Positions 16,764-23,174 of a DNA stretch of 23,269 bases are shown one piece after another. The translations under genes were made by a program, and so were the position numbers. The stretch is taken from the NCBI GenBank assembly GCA_021793135.1, contig JAJYTI010000007.1, forward strand, positions 1-23,269, written 5' to 3'. The stretch's first letter is position 1. The number at the start of each line of letters is the position of its first letter. Below the pieces are notes generated by a model. That model searched no databases and was not told the origin of the DNA. It saw only the letters and a program-made list of their open reading frames with translations. The DNA is from Bacteroidota bacterium. Its GTDB lineage: Bacteria; Bacteroidota; Bacteroidia; Flavobacteriales; Flavobacteriaceae.

Positions 16764-17876
16764 ATGAAGCAAACACATTTTTTTATTACCACTAATTTAA
16801 AGATTCTTATAGTAGGATTAGTATCCGTACTTCTTGTATCGTGCAATAATAGTATAAGAGCGAAGGAAGAGAAGCACAGGTGTATAGACTCCACTTTTGT
16901 AAATAAAATTCAATGGAAAAGCATTGAGGAAAATAAAATACAACAGCAGCTTCATTTAACTGGAAGAGTGGAAACCAATCCCGATGCAGTGGTTCCATTT
17001 ACAAGCATGGTAGGAGGACAAATTTTAAATACAGATTTCTCAATCGGTGACGCAGTTATCAAAGGACAAGTGTTGGCAGAGGTGCGTAGTGCAGAACTTA
17101 CTTCTTTGCAAAATGAGCAGAAGAGAAACGAATCAAATTTAGCTTTAGCCAAACACGAACTAGAAAAGATAGAAAGTAGGTACGAAAGTGGGTTTTCTTC
17201 TAAATCAGAGCTGTTAGAAATTGAATCTAAAGTCACGCAGCTAGAAAACGATATCCACGCTATGTCAGAAACACTTTCGCTATACAGCGCAACTTCCAGA
17301 CAAGGCGTTTTTCAGATAAAAGCACCGAGCAGTGGATTTATAATAGAAAAAAATATAAACGCTGGCCAACGAATTCCAGCTGAATCCGATCCGTTGTTTG
17401 TTATTTCAAATTTAGAGTCCGTTTGGGTGGTAGCTAATTTATATGCTAGCGATGTGCCGAAAGTGAAAATTGGAGATTTAGCAAAAATAGAAACCATAGC
17501 ATATCCCGGAGAAATGCTTGAAGGTAAAGTGGGATCCATCGCGCAGGTTTTTGATACGGAGGAACAAGTCCTTAAAGCACGAATCCCGATGGATAATAAA
17601 GAACAAAAATTAATTCCAGGATCTTTAGTTGATATATGGTTGGAGAGCGAATCATCTGAAGTCGTAAATGTTGTAGAAACCCAAGCGGTAATCTTCGATG
17701 ACAATCGATATAAAATTGTTTTATACTCCAATGCTTGCAATATGCGATTGCTAGAAATAAAGCCTATAGCGCAAGACCCAACTTTCACTTATTTCCATGA
17801 AACTGTAGAGGCTTCGGAGATGTACGTAGTGAAAAATCAATTATTGCTTTATAACCACTTAAACGAACTAGACTAA
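16764..17876 (+). CDS. RND efflux periplasmic adaptor (membrane-fusion lipoprotein, CusB/CzcB type)
   Basis: Links the RND pump to the outer-membrane channel. I choose ATG 16764 rather than the upstream ATG at 16719 inside the TolC gene, because it gives a lipoprotein signal: a hydrophobic stretch ending in lipobox LVSC with Cys27 as the lipid-anchored residue. The 370-residue product shows a barrel-sandwich (lipoyl-like) half with VGGQILNTDFSIGDAVIKGQ, a coiled-coil hairpin of about 70 residues, the second lipoyl half with IKAPSSGFI and NINAGQRI, then beta-barrel and membrane-proximal domains (VWVVANLYASDVPKVKIGD, PGSLVDIWL). There is no N-terminal metal-binding Met or His cluster and no extra C-terminal CusF-like domain. 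The pump gene follows 4 bp later. Confidence 0.9.
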   Translation: MKQTHFFITTNLKILIVGLVSVLLVSCNNSIRAKEEKHRCIDSTFVNKIQWKSIEENKIQQQLHLTGRVETNPDAVVPFTSMVGGQILNTDFSIGDAVIKGQVLAEVRSAELTSLQNEQKRNESNLALAKHELEKIESRYESGFSSKSELLEIESKVTQLENDIHAMSETLSLYSATSRQGVFQIKAPSSGFIIEKNINAGQRIPAESDPLFVISNLESVWVVANLYASDVPKVKIGDLAKIETIAYPGEMLEGKVGSIAQVFDTEEQVLKARIPMDNKEQKLIPGSLVDIWLESESSEVVNVVETQAVIFDDNRYKIVLYSNACNMRLLEIKPIAQDPTFTYFHETVEASEMYVVKNQLLLYNHLNELD

Positions 17877-17880
17877 ACCT

Positions 17881-20800
17881 ATGCGGAATTTTGTAAACAA
17901 CATCGTTGCCTTCTCTTTAAAGAATAGTACGTTTATTTTCTTCATAACGGCAGTACTTCTCGTGACGGGAATCATGAGTTATAGAGCCATACCTATTGAG
18001 GCATTTCCAGATGTAACCAATACCCGAGCGCGAATCATCACGCAATGGCCCGGACGAAGTGCCGAGGAGGTAGAAAAATTTATTACCCTTCCTATGATGA
18101 AGGAGATGAATACGATTCCGGGAAAAACCGATGTGCGCTCTACTTCTTTATTTGGATTAAGTGTAGTAACCGTCTTATTTGACGATAAAGCCGATGATTT
18201 CTATGCCCAGCAATATGCTTCCAACCGCTTACAAAATATCGATTTACCCGATGATGCCGACGCCGAAATAGAGCCGCCATCTGGTGCTACAGGCGAGATA
18301 TTCAGATATGTATTAGAAAGTGACTTACCTATAAGTGAGGTGGCAGCCATGCAAGAATGGGTGATAGAACGAGAATTGCTTTCTGTTCCTGGAGTAGCCG
18401 ATATTGTAAGTTTTGGCGGCGAAGAGAAGATCTACGAAATAGAAATAAATCCTACCCAACTAAAGCATTATGGATTATCCGCCTTAGAAGTGTATGAGGC
18501 TGTTTCCAGAAGCAATGTGAATGTAGGTGGCGATATTATAGACAAAGGCAATCAAGCCTATGTAGTGCGTGGTGTAGGATTACTTGATAAGCTGGAAGAT
18601 ATAGAGAATATTTTAATCGATGTAAAAGGGAGTGCACCAGTGTTGATTAAACACGTTGCGGAGGTACACATAGGTGCAAAGCCAAGATTAGGCCACGTTA
18701 GTTTGGACGATGATTCGGATGTAGTACAAGGAATTGTGGTCATGTTACGAGGTGAAAACCCCAATGTGGTTATAGAAAATTTAAAAGAACGAATAGAGGA
18801 ATTAAACAATCGAATACTACCAAATACTATAAAGATAAAACCCTTTATAGATCGCACCGATTTGGTAGAAACTACGGTAAGTACCGTAACCCATAATTTA
18901 ATAACTGGTGTAGTACTAGTTTCCTTTATCGTCTTTATTTTTCTTTATAATTGGCGAACCACACTGATTGTAGCTTCGGTAATTCCATTATCTTTTTTAT
19001 TTGCCATCACGGCATTAAGAATTCAAGGCTTACCAGCGAATCTCATCTCCATGGGTGCATTAGACTTTGGATTGTTGCTAGAGGGAACTTTGGTAATTGT
19101 AGAACAAGTCTTTGTTTCCTTACAAAGACGTTCTAATGAAATAGGAGAGGAGCGCTTTATAAAGAGTTCCAAACTAGGGGTTATTCGTAAAGGGGTAGGA
19201 AAAGTAGCAACGCCCATTTTCTTTGCTTTATTTATTTTGATTGTAGCGCTGATGCCCATTTTCTCTTTCCAAAAAGTAGAAGGGAAAATGTTCTCGCCAC
19301 TTGCTTATACCTTAGGTTATGCGTTAATAGGTTCCTTGTTGTTGAGTCTTACATATGTACCAGCAATGTGTAAAGTATTATTGCGCAAAGGCGTGTCGGA
19401 GAAGGAAAATGTGGTAACGAGGTTCTTTAGAGATAATCTTTACAAATTACATATATGGACTTTTAAATATATGCGATGGGTTATTGGAGGATTTATAGTT
19501 TTGCTTGCTATATGTGGTATTAAATTCGCCAATTATGGATCGGAATTTTTACCCAATCTGAATGAAGGAGCAATTTATGTTCGTGCTACTTTACCCAATA
19601 GTATAAATCTAAAAGAGTCTGTAAAATTATCGGAAGAAATAAAAGCGGAGATTCGAAGTATAGAAGAAGTAGATTTTGTACTTACTCAAACAGGAAGACC
19701 AAATGATGGAACCGATCCTACGGGTTTTTTTAATATCGAATTTCATATTGAATTAAAAGATAAAAAAGATTGGAATAGAAAGGTATCTCAAGAAGATATT
19801 ATGAAAGAACTGCGTGATAAAATGGAGTTGTATCCAGGCATTGGATTTGGTTTTTCACAACCCATTCAAGACAACGTAGAGGAATATGTTGCTGGAGTAA
19901 AAAGCGCGTTAGTGATTAAAATATTTGGGGAAGACTTATTTCAGTTAGAAGATGCTGCCTCTCAAGTAGCTTCCAGTATTAAAGATGTAGATGGGATAAC
20001 CGATTTAAATATCTATAAAAATATCGGTTTGCCAGAATTACGCATTCAATTACACGATCACAAATTAGCAAGATATGGCGTAACAACTTCCGATGCGCAG
20101 AGCATAATAGAAATGGCGATTGGTGGTCAAGCGGCCTCGCAGTTTTATGAAAACGAACGCATATTTGATATTCAGTTGCGATACAAGAAGAAATTTCGTG
20201 AGTCGGCCGAATCTATTGGTGAAATTTTAGTGCCCGCCATGCATGGGGAAAAAGTACCATTAAAAGAAATCGCTACCATAGATTACCATACTGGCCCAGC
20301 TTTTATTTATAGAGAAGGGAATAGCCGATATATTGGCATTGGCTTTAGCATCGAAGGAAGAGATTTAGGATCTACGATAGCCGAAGCGAAAGAAAAAGTA
20401 GCAGCGGAAGTAAACTTACCAAGTTATAATAAAATGGAGTGGGCAGGGGAGTTCGAAAGTAAAGATAGAGCCACCAAAAGATTGGCAACTGTAGTGCCAG
20501 TATCTTTATTGCTTATCTTGTTTTTATTGTACTTAAACTTTGGAAATACAACCGATGTTTTAATCTCCTCGCTAACCTTACCGTTTGCATTTATTGGAGG
20601 TTTCCTATCGCTTTGGCTCACCAATACTATTTTTGGAATCTCAGCAGGTATCGGATTCATCATTCTATTTGGTGTAGCTACCGTTGATGGTATTATTCTG
20701 ATTGGCGTAATGAAAGAAAATATCCGAAAGCGCATGGGTCTCCGGGAAGCCATTCACGCTGCAGTCTATAGTAGAATCCGACCAATAGTAATGATAGCAT

Positions 20801-20970
20801 TAATGGGATCCATGGGATTATTGCCCGCCGCTTTATCACAAGGAATGGGCTCGGAGATTCAAAAGCCTTTGGCGATTATGATTGTAGGAGGCTTGCTGAT
20901 TTGTACGCTGCTTTCGCTGACTATTATTCCATCGGTGTTTTATTTGGTGTATAGGAAGCGTTATGCGTAA
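17881..20970 (+). CDS. Heavy-metal-type RND efflux pump (CzcA/CusA family)
   Basis: Inner-membrane proton/substrate antiporter that expels metal ions through the adaptor and TolC partner. Length 1029 is normal for HME-RND pumps. The protein shows TM1 (about 14-33), the first porter domain, TM2-6 (about 335-500), TM7 (about 532-550), the second porter domain, and TM8-12 (about 870-1025). The N-terminal blocks IPIEAFPDVTNTRARIITQWPGRS (as separate motifs PIEAFPDVT and WPGRSAEEVE) are HME signatures. The TM4 proton-relay motif reads DFGLLLEGTLVIVEQ, with Asp395, Glu401 and Glu408 aligning to CzcA Asp402, Asp408 and Glu415. The middle residue is thus Glu, not Asp. The Met triad of copper pumps is not apparent, so divalent cations such as Co/Zn/Cd are likelier than Cu, but substrate is uncertain. 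Confidence 0.93.
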   Translation: MRNFVNNIVAFSLKNSTFIFFITAVLLVTGIMSYRAIPIEAFPDVTNTRARIITQWPGRSAEEVEKFITLPMMKEMNTIPGKTDVRSTSLFGLSVVTVLFDDKADDFYAQQYASNRLQNIDLPDDADAEIEPPSGATGEIFRYVLESDLPISEVAAMQEWVIERELLSVPGVADIVSFGGEEKIYEIEINPTQLKHYGLSALEVYEAVSRSNVNVGGDIIDKGNQAYVVRGVGLLDKLEDIENILIDVKGSAPVLIKHVAEVHIGAKPRLGHVSLDDDSDVVQGIVVMLRGENPNVVIENLKERIEELNNRILPNTIKIKPFIDRTDLVETTVSTVTHNLITGVVLVSFIVFIFLYNWRTTLIVASVIPLSFLFAITALRIQGLPANLISMGALDFGLLLEGTLVIVEQVFVSLQRRSNEIGEERFIKSSKLGVIRKGVGKVATPIFFALFILIVALMPIFSFQKVEGKMFSPLAYTLGYALIGSLLLSLTYVPAMCKVLLRKGVSEKENVVTRFFRDNLYKLHIWTFKYMRWVIGGFIVLLAICGIKFANYGSEFLPNLNEGAIYVRATLPNSINLKESVKLSEEIKAEIRSIEEVDFVLTQTGRPNDGTDPTGFFNIEFHIELKDKKDWNRKVSQEDIMKELRDKMELYPGIGFGFSQPIQDNVEEYVAGVKSALVIKIFGEDLFQLEDAASQVASSIKDVDGITDLNIYKNIGLPELRIQLHDHKLARYGVTTSDAQSIIEMAIGGQAASQFYENERIFDIQLRYKKKFRESAESIGEILVPAMHGEKVPLKEIATIDYHTGPAFIYREGNSRYIGIGFSIEGRDLGSTIAEAKEKVAAEVNLPSYNKMEWAGEFESKDRATKRLATVVPVSLLLILFLLYLNFGNTTDVLISSLTLPFAFIGGFLSLWLTNTIFGISAGIGFIILFGVATVDGIILIGVMKENIRKRMGLREAIHAAVYSRIRPIVMIALMGSMGLLPAALSQGMGSEIQKPLAIMIVGGLLICTLLSLTIIPSVFYLVYRKRYA

Positions 20971-21372
20971 ATATGCTTTGAGTATTTTTTACTGGTATGA
21001 GATAAAAATTTGTTGCTTAATATAATTTCAGTTTAATAAATATATCTCAATTAAAAAACCCAACTAATCAGCGGGCTAAATAGATTATAAAATATAGGAG
21101 TTACTCGGATTCAGAAACTAAAGCTTGTAAATCACGAGAAATATCTTTATTGCTTCTTCCAAATAAATTTACAATAGCCAATTATTAATATTTATAACCT
21201 TGTGGAAAATATTTAGCACGTTCTGTGTAATTAATTCTGTAACCATTGAATTCTGTTTATTGTCAATGAGGTAGTTTAAAATTTCTCAAGAGCTATAGCC
21301 ATAAAAGGCAGATAATTAAAACCTTTCCAGATTTGGATTATTGTATTGTACCCGTTGAGCAATGATCCATAA
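20971..21372. other. Gene-poor stretch with decayed coding DNA
   Basis: About 400 bp after the pump gene hold no intact gene. There is no clear terminator for the plus-strand operon. On the minus strand an imperfect hairpin with CCC/GGG ends and a six-T run (around 21053-21077) could be a decayed terminator for the minus-strand remnant at 21101-21253. The rest is very AT-rich with many stops in all frames. A 34-codon minus-strand frame (21276-21380) is not convincing as a gene. Confidence 0.5.
21101..21253 (-). pseudogene. Remnant of an unrecognised gene with in-frame double stop
   Basis: Read on the minus strand in one frame, this stretch gives a protein-like segment EFNGYRINYTERAKYFPQGY followed by Lys-Tyr, then two consecutive TAA codons. 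The same frame continues with LAIVNLFGRSNKDISRDLQA and the tail LVSESE to a TAA at 21101-21103. Upstream in the same frame there are further stops. The residue composition looks like genuine soluble protein sequence on both sides of the stops, so it is probably the broken C-terminus of a former gene. I cannot name the family. No start codon or promoter is associated. Confidence 0.4.
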
Positions 21373-21600
21373 CTGTCCATTTTATATACCACAGGTGGTA
21401 GACGAGATAAAATATCCAAAGGAGATATTGCTGGTTTGTTCTATAAGCAAGGGAAAATCCAAAGAGAACAACTAGGAGTCATTGAAATTCAACAGAATTT
21501 TTCTTTTGTAGGTGTTCATGCCGATATAGCAGAAGATTTAATCAAGAAAACTAATAACACGAGACTTAAGAAGAAAAAAGTAAGGATTAGCGTGATTTAA
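21373..21600 (+). pseudogene. C-terminal remnant of a DbpA-type DEAD-box RNA helicase
   Basis: From 21373 to the stop at 21598-21600 the plus strand encodes 75 residues matching the RNA-binding domain found at the end of DbpA/CsdA-like helicases. Visible marks are GGRRDKISKGDIAGLF, the IEIQQNFSFVGVHAD strand pattern and the basic tail NTRLKKKKVRISVI. All helicase motifs (Walker A, DEAD, SAT, HRIGR) are missing. A TAA lies in frame immediately upstream (21370-21372) and no ATG precedes the domain. The full-length family is about 430-600 residues, so this is a broken 3' end, still followed by its terminator. The remaining part shows no frameshift, which suggests loss of the 5' part by a deletion or insertion that is not very old. 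Confidence 0.8.
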
Positions 21601-21634
21601 TATCACACCAATCCTTTATGATAAAATGATATAG

Positions 21635-21677
21635 AAAGATGTTATGAGGTTGCACACAACTACCTAACATCTTTTTT
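21635..21677 (+). terminator. Intrinsic terminator downstream of the helicase remnant
   Basis: AAAGATGTTA (21635-21644) pairs with TAACATCTTT (21665-21674). An inner GGTTG / CAACTACC segment extends the stem imperfectly, and a T-run reaches 21677. It lies 35 bp past the remnant's stop and insulates the toxin-antitoxin operon. Confidence 0.75.
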
Positions 21678-21741
21678 AATTTTCCTTTGTTGAGTTTTTC
21701 TGTAGCAATATTATATTTTTGGTTAATGAGAAGTTTTATAT

Positions 21742-21756
21742 TACCAAAATTTGGTA
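21742..21756 (+). promoter_or_regulatory. Candidate ParD operator in the toxin-antitoxin promoter
   Basis: TACCAAA-A-TTTGGTA is a perfect 7-bp inverted repeat with one central base, 30 bp before the antitoxin start. It overlaps TATATTTA (21755-21762), one base off the TAnnTTTG -7 element. Ribbon-helix-helix antitoxins usually repress their own promoter through such palindromes. Confidence 0.55.
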
Positions 21757-21786
21757 TATTTATAGATGTATAAATAATTTTTAGAA

Positions 21787-22038
21787 ATGGCAAAAAACAC
21801 ATCTATATCATTAGGGGGACATTTTGATCAATTTGTTCAAGAGAAAGTTACTGAAGGACGCTATAAAAATGTCAGTGAGGTGATTCGTGCTGGTCTACGA
21901 TTACTTGAAAATGAAGAAAACAAAGTAGCTGCTCTGAAATATGCTATTGAGAGTGGAATAGATAGCGGTGTTGCAGAAGATTTTAATCCTGAAAAAAATC
22001 TAGCGCAGTTAAAAGCTAATAGAAAATCAAATGGCTAA
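21787..22038 (+). CDS. parD: ParD-type ribbon-helix-helix antitoxin
   Basis: Antitoxin that neutralises the ParE-like toxin encoded next to it and, by family, represses the operon. The 83-residue protein has an N-terminal ribbon-helix-helix DNA-binding region (about 4-45): beta strand TSISLGGHFDQFV, then helix blocks GRYKNVSEVIRAGLRLLE. This is the CC2985/ParD pattern. The C-terminal part (about 46-83) is a charged, probably disordered toxin-binding tail. The ATG is preceded by a short AT-rich leader with a palindromic operator candidate. Its last 8 bp overlap the toxin start (ATGGCTAA), a typical translational coupling. The module lies in the repeat-bounded accessory segment. Confidence 0.9.
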   Translation: MAKNTSISLGGHFDQFVQEKVTEGRYKNVSEVIRAGLRLLENEENKVAALKYAIESGIDSGVAEDFNPEKNLAQLKANRKSNG

Positions 22039-22330
22039 GTTTTATTTGACAAATAAAGCTGTTTCTGATTTAAACGAAATTTGGAATTATACATATGATG
22101 AGTGGTCTGAGAAACAAGCAGATACTTATTATAAGATGTTACTTACTAATTGTCAACATATTGCTGATAATCCAAGTTTAGGAAGAAAATACAGTGAGAT
22201 TAGAGAAGATTTGTTTGGTTTGAAAGCAAACAAACACATTATCTTTTATCGAGTAATTTCTTCCCAAAAGATTGAGATTACAAGAATTCTACATGGGAGA
22301 ATGGATTTGAGAAAAAGGCTTAGTAAATAA
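22031..22330 (+). CDS. parE: ParE/RelE-superfamily toxin
   Basis: Small toxin of the ParE/RelE fold; ParE members poison DNA gyrase, while RelE members cut mRNA. The 99 residues show the family course: N-terminal strand KFYLTNKAVSDLNEIWNYT, helix with SEKQADTYY, NPSLGRKYSEIREDLFGLKA, the HIIFYRV core strand and C-terminal ITRILHGRMDLRKRL. This C-terminal RILHGRMD-type motif is typical of ParE. It is translated with the antitoxin (8-bp overlap). Its stop TAA ends at 22330, directly abutting the stop codon of the convergent S24 repressor gene (22331), with no intervening base or terminator. Gyrase as target is inferred from the family. Confidence 0.9.
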   Translation: MAKFYLTNKAVSDLNEIWNYTYDEWSEKQADTYYKMLLTNCQHIADNPSLGRKYSEIREDLFGLKANKHIIFYRVISSQKIEITRILHGRMDLRKRLSK

Positions 22331-22456
22331 CTACTTCCCTTTTAGTTCCACAACATCTTTCTTCAATTCCGCCAACATTCTAAGAATCACTTGGTTATCC
22401 AGTTCAAAATCTTCTTTGCTAAACTCTTCCGTAGCAATACTACACGCAAACTCCCA
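22331..22456 (-). repeat. Second copy of the 126-bp direct repeat (3' end of the intact S24 gene)
   Basis: This matches 12841-12966 with five differences and no gaps, in the same orientation. Here it is the functional end of the repressor gene. The longest identical runs are 59 bp (22398-22456) and 49 bp (22346-22394), either of which could hold a recombination core. Confidence 0.85.
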
Positions 22457-23098
22457 AACCTCTAAAATATCATGTTTTAGAAGCATATAATGCTCGTATA
22501 AACTATTGTCGGCACTCAGTTCTACTGCATTCTTTTCTATGGCTGACAAACGCTTATACGTAATCCCTTCGTTACGGGTAATCCACATATAGGTCTTGTT
22601 GAGTTTTAAATCGTCTAGACTTTCTACATAACGCCCCACGATATAAGTCCCATCTTTATGTGGTGGCATAGAATCTCCTTCTACAGGAAAAGCTCTATAC
22701 GTCCCAACGCCTAAAAAGGGTAGGGTAATGTTCTGTAAACTCTCTATATATTCAGGGTCGCTATATCCGGTCAAATATCCCATAGTCGCTTTATGAGGAA
22801 TGATTTCAATTCTATTTCGTCCGCGACTATCTACCGTAATCGGCAATACGATTCTATTGTCTGGTAATTCGATGATCTCTTTTAATGAAATCTTTCGTAA
22901 GTCTACCGAGAGCAATAAATCAATGCTGATATGGTAGTATCTCGATAAGCGTAAGAGAATTTCTAGAGGTGGCTCCGAAGCGGCATCTTCGTATTTCGCA
23001 TAACGCCCGCGAGTGATCAATAAATCATCGGCTACCTTCTGTTGAGAGAAGCCTAATTCGTTTCGTAAGTATCGTATGTTATCTGCTAAAAATGACAT
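22331..23098 (-). CDS. XRE/S24-family (LexA/CI-like) transcriptional repressor
   Basis: Probable repressor of the divergent Y-family polymerase and of itself. I start at ATG 23098 (MSFLADNIRYLR), not the upstream in-frame TTG, giving 255 residues. An N-terminal Cro/CI helix-turn-helix (about 4-62) shows LGFSQQKVADDL and TRGRYAKYE. The C-terminal S24 peptidase-like domain (about 100-195) has Ser143 in VEGDSMPP and Lys182 in ITYKRL, the Ser-Lys dyad used for self-cleavage. The expected cleavage segment reads KATMGYLTGYSD, with Met106-Gly107 where LexA and CI carry Ala-Gly. A further 60 residues follow, ending in a short coiled coil (QVILRMLAELKKDVVELKG). RecA-stimulated induction is the family expectation; the changed site makes it uncertain. 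The last 126 bp are duplicated at 12841-12966. Confidence 0.9.
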   Translation of the reverse strand: MSFLADNIRYLRNELGFSQQKVADDLLITRGRYAKYEDAASEPPLEILLRLSRYYHISIDLLLSVDLRKISLKEIIELPDNRIVLPITVDSRGRNRIEIIPHKATMGYLTGYSDPEYIESLQNITLPFLGVGTYRAFPVEGDSMPPHKDGTYIVGRYVESLDDLKLNKTYMWITRNEGITYKRLSAIEKNAVELSADNSLYEHYMLLKHDILEVWEFACSIATEEFSKEDFELDNQVILRMLAELKKDVVELKGK

Positions 23099-23105
23099 TG
23101 CTATA

Positions 23106-23142
23106 ATTTGTATCAACAAATATACGAAGTTTTGATACAAAT
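23106..23142. promoter_or_regulatory. Predicted repressor operator in the S24/polymerase divergent promoter
   Basis: ATTTGTATCAA (23106-23116) and TTGATACAAAT (23132-23142) form a perfect 11-bp inverted repeat separated by 15 nt. It lies between the two divergent start codons (8 bp from the repressor ATG, 32 bp from the polymerase ATG). Its size, symmetry and place suit binding by the S24 repressor dimer or tetramer. Confidence 0.75.
23117..23124 (-). promoter_or_regulatory. -7 element for the S24 repressor gene
   Basis: On the minus strand the bases read TATATTTG, an exact TAnnTTTG. It sits inside the spacer of the inverted repeat, 18 bp upstream of the repressor start codon, so a bound repressor would cover it. 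No -33 TTG is placed with confidence. Confidence 0.5.
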
Positions 23143-23147
23143 AGTAA

Positions 23148-23155
23148 TAGTTTTG
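23148..23155 (+). promoter_or_regulatory. -7 element for the Y-family polymerase gene
   Basis: TAGTTTTG is an exact TAnnTTTG, 19 bp before the polymerase ATG and 5 bp after the right arm of the inverted repeat. A repressor on that arm would block the -33 region. No clear -33 TTG at standard spacing. Confidence 0.5.
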
Positions 23156-23174
23156 AAATAAGATTTTGAGACCT

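Larger units (their letters stand above)
12841..22456. mobile_element. Hypothetical genomic island bounded by direct repeats of a gene 3' end
   Basis: The same 126 bp (3' end of the S24 repressor gene, same orientation) bounds this stretch on both sides: 12841-12966 alone, and 22331-22456 as part of the intact gene. The two copies differ at five bases. Between them lie a two-component system, a heavy-metal-type RND pump, gene remnants and a toxin-antitoxin pair, all typical accessory cargo. An element that integrates into a gene's 3' end and carries a replacement end would leave exactly this order: intact gene, cargo, displaced 3' fragment. No integrase, transposase or relaxase is visible. 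A local duplication followed by deletion would be an alternative. Confidence 0.4.

Noticed and set aside
17312..17788. 158-codon minus-strand frame inside the adaptor gene
   Set aside because: It is antisense to a well-supported lipoprotein gene and has no family signature.
21276..21380. Minus-strand 34-codon frame starting MDSYGSLLNG
   Set aside because: Short, unrecognised, and it overlaps the junction before the helicase remnant; a different frame of the same DNA looks equally protein-like.
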